A stretch of 64,000 bases of DNA from assembly GCA_023957835.1 (NCBI GenBank), contig JAMLGP010000001.1, positions 1,667,575 to 1,731,574 on the forward strand, in the 5' to 3' direction. Below, in pieces: positions 52,507 through 61,141 of this stretch. The DNA comes from Homoserinimonas sp. Lineage in GTDB: Bacteria; Actinomycetota; Actinomycetes; Actinomycetales; Microbacteriaceae. Each line of letters starts with the position of its first letter. Position 1 is the stretch's first letter. The notes beneath the pieces are model-generated. The model ran no database searches, was not told the origin of the DNA, and worked only from the letters and a program-made list of their open reading frames with translations. Position numbers and translations under genes: made by a program.

Positions 52507-53828
52507 GTCCCACCTTTCGCTCCCTCGGAGTGCACAACTACCTGCTCTGGTTCATCGGGGGTCTTACTTCCAACATAGGTACCTGGATGCAGAGAACCGC
52601 CCAGGACTGGATCGTACTCACCGAACTGAGCAACAACGACGCGGCGGCGGTCGGAATAACAATGGCCCTGCAGTTCGGACCGCAACTCTTTCTCGCCCCG
52701 CTGACCGGGCTGGTTGCAGACCGGGTCAACGTGAGACGACTGCTCATGCTCACCCAGGCACTAATGGGATTCCTCGCCCTTGGGCTCGGGATCATAGTGA
52801 TAACCGGAGTAGCGCAGCTCTGGCACGTCTACCTGTTCGCCTTGCTGCTTGGAATAGTGGCGACATTTGACGCTCCGGTTCGTCAGACCTTCGTTGCAGA
52901 ACTAGTCGAGACCAACGACCTGACCAACGCTGTCTCGCTGAATTCCGTTTCCTTCCACGCAGCGAGGCTCATCGGGCCGGCCGTCGCCGGAGTGCTCACC
53001 GCGGTAGTCGGAGCAGGTCCGGTCTTCATTCTCAACTCGCTGACTTTCGCCGGCACCCTAATCGCCCTAAAGGCGATCCGGGTAAAGGATCTGTACGAGC
53101 AGCCTCGCGCGTCCAGGGAGCGCGGTCAGATTGTCGCCGGCTTCAAGTACGTGCGGCAGGTTCCGGCGATCATGGTGATCCTCTTCATGGTTTTCGTAAT
53201 CGGCACTTTCGGAATGAACTTCGCGATCTTCACTTCAACCATGACGACTATCGAGTTCCACCGGGGCGCTGGTGAATTCGGGATGCTCAGTTCGGTAATG
53301 GCTATAGGTTCGGTCGCAGGGGCGCTCACTTCGGCCAGGCAGGCCCGACCCAAAATGCGAACCATTTTCCTGGCTTCACTTTCGTTCGGAATCGCCTGCT
53401 CCATATCCGCACTCATGCCTACTTTTGAGGCCTTCGCGGTCTCGCTCATTCTCATTGGCTTCTCTTCGCTCGTGTTCATGACGACCGCAAACTCATTTGT
53501 GCAGACCACAGTCAAGCCGATGATGCGCGGCCGGGTAATGGCTCTCTACATGGCAATCTTTGTCGGTGGAACACCGGTTGGGGCTCCCCTCGTCGGCTGG
53601 GTGGTTAACCAGTTCGGGCCGCGCTGGGGCCTGGCTGTGGGAGCGGCATCCGGAATCATCGCCGCGGCCCTTTGCGGTTACTGGCTCGCCCGATTCAAGA
53701 GGGTGCGGGTCCGCTACTCGAGGTCCTGGCCGCAGGTGCGATTAGGTTTTGCCGGGGAAGGCAGCGCGAAGGAACTTGCTACTACCGAAATCGCAATCAT
53801 TGAGACCGAAGCTCAAAAGGGCTCTTAG
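52503..53828 (+). CDS. MFS exporter (enterobactin-exporter-like, MFS_3)
   Basis: 441 residues from a TTG overlapping the marR stop. About 12 transmembrane helices; FAPLTGLVADRVNVRRLLML is the helix 2-3 signature and NFAIFTSTMTTIEFHRGAGEFG lies in the second half. SPTFRSLGVHNYLLWFIGGL and GTWMQRTAQDWIVLTEL at the N-terminus are typical of the EntS-like branch. With marR upstream it is most likely an efflux pump for a toxic or signal compound. Confidence 0.87.
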   Translation: MSPTFRSLGVHNYLLWFIGGLTSNIGTWMQRTAQDWIVLTELSNNDAAAVGITMALQFGPQLFLAPLTGLVADRVNVRRLLMLTQALMGFLALGLGIIVITGVAQLWHVYLFALLLGIVATFDAPVRQTFVAELVETNDLTNAVSLNSVSFHAARLIGPAVAGVLTAVVGAGPVFILNSLTFAGTLIALKAIRVKDLYEQPRASRERGQIVAGFKYVRQVPAIMVILFMVFVIGTFGMNFAIFTSTMTTIEFHRGAGEFGMLSSVMAIGSVAGALTSARQARPKMRTIFLASLSFGIACSISALMPTFEAFAVSLILIGFSSLVFMTTANSFVQTTVKPMMRGRVMALYMAIFVGGTPVGAPLVGWVVNQFGPRWGLAVGAASGIIAAALCGYWLARFKRVRVRYSRSWPQVRLGFAGEGSAKELATTEIAIIETEAQKGS

Positions 53829-53875
53829 GCTGCTGGTCGTATTGAAGGCCTCTGCCTCCTTTTTGCGTCTTTGCG

Positions 53876-55939
53876 TCAGCTGCGGCCTGCCTCGTTCTCC
53901 CAGGTGAATACAGCAACAGCGAAGGGCGGCATGGTGACCATGTTCGAATCAAACTGCACTTCCAGCCCTTCCGGAACCAGTAACTCAAGGTTGCGGATTC
54001 CCCCTGGAAATTCAACTCGCGCGGTTCTGGAGTGGTGATGGTGATTGGCGGCAACCAGAATCCCACCCTTCGGTCCGTGCAACTCGTACCCGATAATCTC
54101 CGAGTCGAAAACTCTCGATTCCGGCAATGCACCTGACTCATCAGCGAGCGCTTCGTAGATCCGCCAGGAGTCGTCTGAGGGATCGTGTGCATCTGCTCTG
54201 GCGGCGAGGCCAAGCTCTATCGGATAGGCACAAAGAACGGTGGTACCGGAATCGATCTTCGATTTGGTAATAACGGGCCTTCCGCCTCCGTCGACCGCAA
54301 GAACCTCTGCGTCTGCAACTTCGAGAAGCACTCCGCGATGCATTGGATCGGCCGAGAAGCCTCGAAGTTGAATTCGAGAACCCTTCGTGAGACTTCCGAA
54401 GTCTGAAACGAAAGTTAGCTCCAATTCAGAGACGGCTTCGGCTCTGTCAAGAACACGCACTCCTGCAAGCTCCTTGAGTTCAGGAATGGCCGTCTCGGAG
54501 TTACAGGAGAGATAGAGCATCCTGCCCTCCTTGTGCAAATCCTTGATGCCGGTCAAAGTCACTGTTCTCAAATGAATCAGGGAGTTTGAAGTCGTGGTCA
54601 GCGGAGCCGGTACCAGTACGAGACTTGCCTCCGGCCATTCGCCATCCGCTTCTTCCCGTGGGAATGACACCGGTATGCCCGCGCGACGCGCGAGTACGAA
54701 CGAATTCAACCAGCCTTTGATCAGTAGTTCTGCATTTCTTTCTGGATTCCACGCGAGTTCCGAAGGCGTGTATGTCCCTGATGGGGAATCCTCCAGACCG
54801 AACCACTGAGAGTCAAACGGTCGTACAAATTCGTGAGGCACGGGAATTGCAGCAGAGGTCTTCTGACCGAAGGAAGCTCTCCCTTCCAAGTCCAATTTGG
54901 CAACTACCTCCGCCATGCCACTCATCACCCGAAGCCTGGGTCTGGCCTCACCGCTTGCGCCCGTCATTCCAAATTGAGTTTCATGAGGTGAGCGTACGTA
55001 AGGTGCCCTCCCATAAGCCCCAGTATCAGCATCCGTCCAGCACCAGCTGTAGAAGCCCACACTTCCCGAACCGAAAGCACCCCAGCTGGAAACCCGATCG
55101 AAGTCTGCAATTCGATCAGAGGAGAACTGGGTGTTAGAGGCACCGTACTCATGCATCATGACCGACTTGCCGGAGCCCGCAGCGAGCTGAATTTCAAAAG
55201 GCGCAGCCAGCGTCATTCTCATACTCAGCAATGAATCCGGATAGAGGTTTGGGGAGTAGATCGGATAGGGATGAACACTGCAAAAGTCCAGATACTCCGC
55301 TGTCACGTCGCTGCGAAAGGGTCCGTGATCGATCTCCTGTGATGCGGTTCCAATAGTGATCAAGTGGTGCGGATCCGAGGATCGAATCGCTTCAACAATT
55401 CTTCTCGTCCATTCCCGAGCATCGTCATCAGTCGTAGAACTTCCGTAGGGCCAGAATGGGGGTTCATCTGTCAGGTCCCACGCGATTAGGGAGTCCCGAT
55501 CACGCCACCGCCTCGCCAGAAAGGCCGCGTGTGCCGCCTGGTAGTCGAGCAATTCCTTATCCACGTGCGGGTTCCGACCCATTGCCCATGGCAAGTCCCA
55601 GTAAGCGTCTCCCACTTCGCCTCCGACAAAGAGCGTCGGATGCAGGCTCAAGCCGTGTTCTTCGGCAGAATCGAAGATCGCATCAATCACTTTGAGATGC
55701 GCTTCATCGAACTCTCCCGGTCTTGGTTCAATGGCGGACCAAATCAGGTCGATTCTCACCGTGTTCAGTTTGGCGCTCGCCATTCGCGCGAATGCAGCAT
55801 CAAATTCTTCCACCCCTACCCGCCAGGGCCAGTCAGGTCCGGATGTCGGAACGAAGTGAGTGCCGATGGGCAGGACCGAATTGCCTTCGCGTTGAATGAA
55901 CCTGGCGGCTGGATCAATGGAGAATCTATCTAAAGTCAT
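53876..55939 (-). CDS. clan GH-A glycoside hydrolase (GH5/GH42-like), cytoplasmic
   Basis: 687 residues, no signal peptide. The N-terminal half is a TIM barrel: MASAKLNTVRIDLIWSAIEP (strand 2), LIAWDLTDEPPFWPYG with the acid/base Glu at 159 (the usual Asn-Glu-Pro is Asp-Glu-Pro here), FCSVHPYPIYS, and SVMMHEYGASN with nucleophile Glu 264. Residues ~400-690 form further beta-rich domains similar in layout to GH42-type enzymes. I could not assign a named family; the Asn-to-Asp change next to the acid/base Glu is unusual. It ends a sugar-uptake operon and overlaps the SIS gene by four bases (ATGA). Likely substrate: short oligosaccharides imported by the ABC system. Confidence 0.8.
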   Translation of the reverse strand: MTLDRFSIDPAARFIQREGNSVLPIGTHFVPTSGPDWPWRVGVEEFDAAFARMASAKLNTVRIDLIWSAIEPRPGEFDEAHLKVIDAIFDSAEEHGLSLHPTLFVGGEVGDAYWDLPWAMGRNPHVDKELLDYQAAHAAFLARRWRDRDSLIAWDLTDEPPFWPYGSSTTDDDAREWTRRIVEAIRSSDPHHLITIGTASQEIDHGPFRSDVTAEYLDFCSVHPYPIYSPNLYPDSLLSMRMTLAAPFEIQLAAGSGKSVMMHEYGASNTQFSSDRIADFDRVSSWGAFGSGSVGFYSWCWTDADTGAYGRAPYVRSPHETQFGMTGASGEARPRLRVMSGMAEVVAKLDLEGRASFGQKTSAAIPVPHEFVRPFDSQWFGLEDSPSGTYTPSELAWNPERNAELLIKGWLNSFVLARRAGIPVSFPREEADGEWPEASLVLVPAPLTTTSNSLIHLRTVTLTGIKDLHKEGRMLYLSCNSETAIPELKELAGVRVLDRAEAVSELELTFVSDFGSLTKGSRIQLRGFSADPMHRGVLLEVADAEVLAVDGGGRPVITKSKIDSGTTVLCAYPIELGLAARADAHDPSDDSWRIYEALADESGALPESRVFDSEIIGYELHGPKGGILVAANHHHHSRTARVEFPGGIRNLELLVPEGLEVQFDSNMVTMPPFAVAVFTWENEAGRS

Positions 55940-57006
55940 TCTTTTACCGTCACCTTCGATCCAATCTTGAATAGGCCAGGTACGTCGTGCCGGTCCGAAG
56001 CCTGCGCCCAGGCAAGAAGCTGCAATGGCACGACTGCTTGAATTGCGTCAAACAGAGGCTCGATTGCCTCGGTTTGCATGTGGTAATCGGAGCCGAGCTG
56101 GCTTGGGCCTATCGTCATTACGGCGCCACCGGCTCGTTTGAGATCTTTAACAGTGTCGAGGTCGAATTGAACGGTGGCATCCTCGATTGAAACCACAACC
56201 ACTGCCAGGTCAGGACCTGCCAGCTCGAATGGGCCATGCCTGAACTCAGCGGTTCCCATTCCAATTACTGGATTCTGCGCGGCTTCCTTCATTATCAAAG
56301 CCCCCACGCTTGCGGCTGCAACTCCTGCTCCTCTGCCAACGAATGCCATCGTCATGTGGCCAGAACTCCAGTCGGAGATTGACCGTCCGATCTGTCTTCC
56401 TTCCTCGAGTGTCTTCGAAATAAGGAGTGCCGCCTGTTCCGCCCGATCCGATACCTGTCGAATTGCGACATCAACGCCAGCTCCTTCAAGCAGTCGGTCG
56501 ATTGTGGCGAGCATTACCAGCGTTGCCGAAAAACTCTTGGTGGAAGGACCGGTCTCTACCCCTGCGCCCATATCAAGTGCAACTTCCGCGGCTCGCGCAA
56601 GCGGATTTTCCAGGCCGTTAGTTAGCGACACAAGTCTTACTCCGAGACCTTTGCTCAGGCTTGCCAACCTCACGATCTCCGCGCTGTAGCCAGACTGACT
56701 AACTGCCACTACTACGCTCCCCTCCTTAAGCAAGGGCAACCCGAAGTGGAGGAGTTCCGCAGAGTTAACCAGCATCGCAACCTTGCCTCGTCGATTCAGG
56801 ACACTGGCAAATGCAGTCAGAGCGGCCAGCGAACTCCCCATTCCGGTGAGGACCAGAGGGGCGTCTTGAAGCAAGAGATCCCGCAAGTAGGTCAGCGCCT
56901 CGCGCTGTAACTCCAGGCGGGAGCCAGTGGTCAAAAGTATTCCCGGTTGCTCTTGGATTTCTTTCAGGAAGGGATCGGCCTCTATCTGAACTACTGCATT
57001 GCTCAT
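55936..57006 (-). CDS. SIS-domain amino-sugar isomerase/deaminase (GlmS/AgaS-like)
   Basis: 356 residues with two SIS domains. LTGMGSSLAALTAFASVLNR, VVVAVSQSGYSAEIVRLASL, and GVETGPSTKSFSATLVMLAT follow the order of the isomerase half of glucosamine-6-phosphate synthase; GTAEFRHGPFELAG closes the second domain, where GlmS has the catalytic Glu in a similar position. No glutaminase domain. It probably deaminates or isomerises an amino-sugar phosphate. Sitting between the ABC permeases and the glycosidase, it points to a hexosamine-containing substrate. Confidence 0.85.
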   Translation of the reverse strand: MSNAVVQIEADPFLKEIQEQPGILLTTGSRLELQREALTYLRDLLLQDAPLVLTGMGSSLAALTAFASVLNRRGKVAMLVNSAELLHFGLPLLKEGSVVVAVSQSGYSAEIVRLASLSKGLGVRLVSLTNGLENPLARAAEVALDMGAGVETGPSTKSFSATLVMLATIDRLLEGAGVDVAIRQVSDRAEQAALLISKTLEEGRQIGRSISDWSSGHMTMAFVGRGAGVAAASVGALIMKEAAQNPVIGMGTAEFRHGPFELAGPDLAVVVVSIEDATVQFDLDTVKDLKRAGGAVMTIGPSQLGSDYHMQTEAIEPLFDAIQAVVPLQLLAWAQASDRHDVPGLFKIGSKVTVKE

Positions 57007-57023
57007 TAGCTGGGTTCTTTCTA

Positions 57024-57917
57024 CTACTTCGTCACTCCTGCGGCGATTCCTTCAATGAATCTCCGCTGCAGAACGAGGAAGACAATGATCATCGGCACGA
57101 TTGTGACTACTGATCCGGCCATAGTTTCCGGCCAATTGACTGTGTTCTTTCGGGATAGCAAAGTAAGTCCGACTGGGAGAGTGCGACTGGCTTCACTGTT
57201 GGAAATCAGAAGTGGCCAAAGGAAGTCGTTCCAGGCACTCAGGAACGTGAAGATCACGAGAGTTGCAATTGCCGGTGCGGCAATCGGGAAGATCATTCTC
57301 CAAAGGATTCGCCATTCGCCGGCGCCGTCCAGTCGAGCGGCCTCAACCACGCTGTCTGGAATGCTTGCGAAGAATTGCCGAAGCAGGAAGATGCCAAAGA
57401 CCTGAACCATTGTGGGCATCACTATTCCTGACAGCGTGTCCACGCCCAGGAACGGAAACACCTGGTGGAGCCAGACCATGAATCGGTAAAGCGGGACCAG
57501 ATTGACTTGAGATGGGATCATTAGCGTAATCAACAGGACGCCGAAAATCACGTCTCGACCTGGGAACTTCAGTTTTGCGAACGCGTAAGCGGCGAGCGTA
57601 TCAAACAGAACATTTAGGCCGACAATTAGCACTGTGACGATGACGCTGTTCAGGAAGTACTGAGAAAAAGCGATCTTTGTGAAGACGTTGACGTAGGCAT
57701 CGAACGAGATCGGGTTGGGAATGACACCACCTGAGGGGTCGAAGACATCCTTCGCTTCCTTCAACGAAGTGCTTAGAGCCCAAATAAAGGGGAACAGCAT
57801 CAGCAGCGAGCTGATGATTAGCAGAGAATGCAGAACGAATTTCCGGGGCAGGACACTGATACCTCCCCTGCGCCCTCTCGCGACTGGAGCAACTTGATTC
57901 GAGAACCTCACGCCCAT
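57024..57917 (-). CDS. ABC sugar transporter permease (second)
   Basis: 297 residues, six predicted helices. The sequence FVLHSLLIISSLLMLFPFIW opens the CUT1 MalG-like permease, and EAARLDGAGEWRILWRMIFPI is the EAA loop that docks on the ATPase. It overlaps the first permease gene by ten bases. No ATPase gene lies in this locus; a shared MsiK-type ATPase elsewhere would be needed, a common arrangement in actinobacteria. Confidence 0.92.
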   Translation of the reverse strand: MGVRFSNQVAPVARGRRGGISVLPRKFVLHSLLIISSLLMLFPFIWALSTSLKEAKDVFDPSGGVIPNPISFDAYVNVFTKIAFSQYFLNSVIVTVLIVGLNVLFDTLAAYAFAKLKFPGRDVIFGVLLITLMIPSQVNLVPLYRFMVWLHQVFPFLGVDTLSGIVMPTMVQVFGIFLLRQFFASIPDSVVEAARLDGAGEWRILWRMIFPIAAPAIATLVIFTFLSAWNDFLWPLLISNSEASRTLPVGLTLLSRKNTVNWPETMAGSVVTIVPMIIVFLVLQRRFIEGIAAGVTK

Positions 57918-58846
57918 CTCCTCGCAAGTCGAATCTGCAGGTAGGAAAGTGCGACCAGGATGAGTACCAGGACATAAGCGACCGCTGAAGCATGCCCAAG
58001 ATCAAGTCCGCGGAATCGATCTATGAGGTAGTAGACGATAGTTAGGGTCGAATTTACTGGTCCACCCTGCGTCATCACATATACCTGATCGAATACCTGA
58101 AAACCTCCGATCAACCCGATCACGTACACGAAAATGAAGGTCGGTCTCAACGACGGTAGAACAACGTGCCAGAACCGCCGCCAGGGACCTGCACCATCGA
58201 GACTCGCGGCCTCCAGAAGCTCGACCGGCACACTCTGCAGAGCAGCAAGGAAGATCACCATCTCGAATCCGAAACCCTGCCAGATACTCGCCGCACAAAC
58301 CGCGAGCAAAGCGGTATTCGGATCTCCAAGCCACTGGTGACCCTCGAGCCCGATTAGCTCAAGAACCAGATTGATTACTCCTGAGTCGTTAAGCAATAGC
58401 TTCCAGACTGTTGCTACCGCTACGAGAGCTGTCGTCACAGGAATGAAGAAAGCCGCCCGATAAAAGGCTCTTCCTTTCATCTTTCGGTTGAGGAGAATCG
58501 CCGCCCCCAGACCGAGAGCCGGGCCGATTGCCATCGTAACCACAGCGAAAATCACCGTATTGAGAGTGGCCTGCTGAAACCGCGCATCCTGAAATAGATC
58601 CAGGTAGTTATTCAGTCCGACCCACGTTGCGTCCCCGAGCCCGCTGTACTTGGTGAAGCTCCAGATGAGCGACTGAAGCATTGGCCAAAGCGACATAGCT
58701 CCAAGGATGATTACCGCGGGGGCGATCATTCCGTACCCCGCCCACCATTGGGCGCGGCTCAGCTTGCTTCGAGGTCGGCGGGGTGCGATAGCCGCTTCCC
58801 GCCGACCTCGAGCCTCGACCAGATCGAGGCTATTTGGAGAGCTCAC
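57908..58846 (-). CDS. ABC sugar transporter permease (first)
   Basis: 312 residues from a GTG, six predicted helices. WWAGYGMIAPAVIILGAMSL at the N-terminus and LEAASLDGAGPWRRFWHVVL, the EAA loop, place it with MalF/LacF-type CUT1 permeases. It overlaps the binding-protein gene by 17 bases and the second permease gene by ten, so translation is coupled. It forms the channel with the second permease. Confidence 0.92.
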   Translation of the reverse strand: MSSPNSLDLVEARGRREAAIAPRRPRSKLSRAQWWAGYGMIAPAVIILGAMSLWPMLQSLIWSFTKYSGLGDATWVGLNNYLDLFQDARFQQATLNTVIFAVVTMAIGPALGLGAAILLNRKMKGRAFYRAAFFIPVTTALVAVATVWKLLLNDSGVINLVLELIGLEGHQWLGDPNTALLAVCAASIWQGFGFEMVIFLAALQSVPVELLEAASLDGAGPWRRFWHVVLPSLRPTFIFVYVIGLIGGFQVFDQVYVMTQGGPVNSTLTIVYYLIDRFRGLDLGHASAVAYVLVLILVALSYLQIRLARRWA

Positions 58847-60122
58847 TGTTCACGGGCTTCGCCGCGCCATCAAGCGCATCCTGAACGGTAGATGCCCCGA
58901 GTAGCGCACCCTCAAGAGCCTCGCTGACTCTCGAGTCAATGTCGTCCCACTGAGCCACATATGGGAATGGTGTTGCCGTCGACATTGCCTCTTCGAAGTA
59001 CTCAAAGGGGGACTGTCCACCGAAGTAGGGATCCGGTGCAGTCAGTGCTGGTCGCTCGATTCCTGCGATGGTAGCCGGTGCGGCACCTGCCACAGTGAAC
59101 AGAAGCTCCTGATTCTCGGGCTCAAGGAGGAACTGCAGGAACTCCCAGGCAGCATCAGCGTGCTTTGCCCCGGTAGGAATTGCCAGGCCGGTACCTCCAA
59201 GGTAGCTTCCCTGTTGCTTCCCCTCCGGGGCTGGAGCGATCGCCCACTTACCGGACTGTTCCGGTGCTCCGTCCTTTATAACTCCCATCATGTAAGGGCC
59301 ATTGACGAACATGCCGATCCGCTCATCCTTTATGCCCGGCATTCCGGTCGAATCGCCCTGATCCGGGCCCCAGTAAATTCCGCCAGCAGCGAGCAATTGC
59401 TTCATGTACTCAAGAGCCCCGACTCCGGCAGCGTCGTTGAACTTTGCTTCCGTCCAATCCGAGTTCAGGAAACTGCCGCCATTCTGATTCAGATACTGGG
59501 CGAAATGGAACGAATCGGGGAGGATCTGCATCGCATACTTGTCAGCATTTCCATCCCCATTCGTGTCTTCCGCCATCGCTTTTGCAGTCTCGAGCATTTC
59601 AGCCCAGGTGGTCGGAACACTCAATCCCTTCTCCTGCAGAATGTCTGAACGGTAGTACAGGCAATATGCGTCGAAGTCGTACAGAGCGGCTACATACTTG
59701 CCTTCGTACTTCATCGCATTTAGAGCGCCCTCGTTATAGACCTCCGAAAGAGCCTGGCCGTTGATCGCTCCGTTGGAAACCTCGTCTAGTTCGGTGAGGA
59801 GTCCGCCGGAAGCGAAGGTAGGCAGCCAGGTCATATCGAGTGTCGCGAGATCTGGTGCAGCTCCTGAAGAAACGGCGACCGGGAACTTGTCGAGCATGGA
59901 ATCCCAGTCGAGCGGTTCTACCTTGATCTTGATATTGGAGTGTGTTTTCTCGAATTCCGGAACTGCCGCAACAATAGGCGACGCGGATCCGTAGTAATCC
60001 CAAACCACGAGTGTTACCTGATCGCCACTGGCTCCGTCACCAGCATTCGTACATCCGGATGCCACAAGAGCAACGGCGGAAAGGGCCGCACCCATCAGCA
60101 TCAATTGTGATTTCTTTTTCAT
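58830..60122 (-). CDS. ABC sugar-binding lipoprotein
   Basis: 430 residues. KKKSQLMLMGAALSAVALVA then SGC is a lipoprotein signal (lipobox VASGC). VTLVVWDYYGSASPIVAAVP, the hinge APDLATLDMTWLPTFASGGL and GKWAIAPAPEGKQQGSYLGG are typical of CUT1 extracellular binding proteins (MalE/UgpB group). It captures an oligosaccharide for the two permeases. First transport gene after gntR, 35 bases downstream, same operon. Confidence 0.93.
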   Translation of the reverse strand: MKKKSQLMLMGAALSAVALVASGCTNAGDGASGDQVTLVVWDYYGSASPIVAAVPEFEKTHSNIKIKVEPLDWDSMLDKFPVAVSSGAAPDLATLDMTWLPTFASGGLLTELDEVSNGAINGQALSEVYNEGALNAMKYEGKYVAALYDFDAYCLYYRSDILQEKGLSVPTTWAEMLETAKAMAEDTNGDGNADKYAMQILPDSFHFAQYLNQNGGSFLNSDWTEAKFNDAAGVGALEYMKQLLAAGGIYWGPDQGDSTGMPGIKDERIGMFVNGPYMMGVIKDGAPEQSGKWAIAPAPEGKQQGSYLGGTGLAIPTGAKHADAAWEFLQFLLEPENQELLFTVAGAAPATIAGIERPALTAPDPYFGGQSPFEYFEEAMSTATPFPYVAQWDDIDSRVSEALEGALLGASTVQDALDGAAKPVNSELSK

Positions 60123-60157
60123 GGTTTTCCACCTCTCTAGTGAAACTTGGTTGTTCG

Positions 60158-61003
60158 TTATAAAGCGACGTAGCCCTCTGTCTCCGAAGCGAGCGTCGAA
60201 GAGACTCCGCCTCGAATGAACGCCAGAGACGCCTTGTTCCGGCGCAACTCCAGGTGATATCTGGCTCTGTCGCCTCTGGCGATCGTGCGACAGTACTCAA
60301 CCGGAGTTCCGTCAACGAGACGCGAGACGAGCTCAATGAGCATCGCCGGGTGGCTTGGATCCTGTTCCAGCAAGGTGGCCTCACGCTTGCTTGGCAACAC
60401 GGGCTCTATGATTTCCCGGCCCTGAGTGACCTCCTTGCCGTAGTCCGTCGCGAGGATGTCGTAAAGTGACCGATTCTCTACATCCTTTTCCAGAAACCCT
60501 GGGAACATGTGCGCGGGGAGCTCCACTTCTTCCAGCAGAAGCGGGCTTTCGTCGGCAAAGCGAACTCGTTCGAGCCTGTACACCGCGGTCCCGGTCGCGA
60601 GCTCCAGTCCGATGGCGGCTGCAGGAGAGGCCTCGGCCAGAGCAAGACTTACGACGACGGTTCTCGGTGAAAGTCGGCGCTCGGTCATCTCATCGGTGAA
60701 ACTCGACAAGGCCACGAGATCTCGATCGACTGGATTCGATGACGCAAATGTACCTTTGCCGCGGATGCGGATCACTCGGCGTTCTCTGGAAAGCTCATCG
60801 AGTGCCCGCCTGATAGTTATCAGACTGCACGAATATTCGTCAGCAAACGCACGCTCGGTCGGCATCGCCTCGCTCGGGCCCCATTTACTCGATTCGAGAT
60901 CCGAGCGAATCGACAAATAGACCTTCTGATACAGGGGTATAGATCGTGCCGATTTGGCACCCCGAACTGAACCGGTTGCATCCTTGCCTTGATTCGCCTT
61001 CAT
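60158..61003 (-). CDS. GntR/HutC-family repressor of the sugar locus
   Basis: 281 residues from the ATG at 61003, with AAAGG seven bases upstream; the frame is open further, into the promoter. The winged helix is AMPTERAFADEYSCSLITIR followed by RALDELSRERRVIRIRGKGT, and the C-terminal UTRA domain (residues ~105-270, PRTVVVSLALAEASPA, PLLLEEVELPAHMFPG) binds a sugar phosphate or related ligand. It is the first gene of the operon and divergent from the ROK kinase gene, so it should control both. Confidence 0.92.
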   Translation of the reverse strand: MKANQGKDATGSVRGAKSARSIPLYQKVYLSIRSDLESSKWGPSEAMPTERAFADEYSCSLITIRRALDELSRERRVIRIRGKGTFASSNPVDRDLVALSSFTDEMTERRLSPRTVVVSLALAEASPAAAIGLELATGTAVYRLERVRFADESPLLLEEVELPAHMFPGFLEKDVENRSLYDILATDYGKEVTQGREIIEPVLPSKREATLLEQDPSHPAMLIELVSRLVDGTPVEYCRTIARGDRARYHLELRRNKASLAFIRGGVSSTLASETEGYVAL

Positions 61004-61073
61004 TAGCGACCTTTCCCGATACCTGCGACGAGAGCTCAAATTCGTATAAGTAATCACAATTCGATTATGAGGA

Positions 61074-61102
61074 AGTATGAAGCAGAGTCGAATGTGTGTC
61101 AA
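61074..61102 (-). promoter_or_regulatory. promoter of the gntR-sugar operon
   Basis: On the minus strand TTGACA at 61102-61097 is a perfect -35, and CATACT at 61079-61074 a fair -10, with a 17-base spacer. It lies about 70 bases upstream of the gntR ATG. This is the best sigma-70 promoter seen in the window. Confidence 0.6.
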
Positions 61103-61103
61103 G

Positions 61104-61136
61104 AGTTCTTATAACTTATTTACACGATGTTATAGT
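61104..61136 (+). promoter_or_regulatory. operator-like repeats and -10 box of the ROK kinase gene
   Basis: AGTTCTTATAACT at 61104-61116 is symmetric at five of six pairs, and TTATAAC at 61109-61115 recurs inverted as GTTATAG at 61129-61135. TATAGT at 61131-61136, five bases before the ATG at 61142, fits a -10 box with leaderless transcription. These repeats lie between the two divergent genes and overlap the kinase promoter, where the GntR protein would be expected to bind. Confidence 0.5.
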
Positions 61137-61141
61137 GAGCC

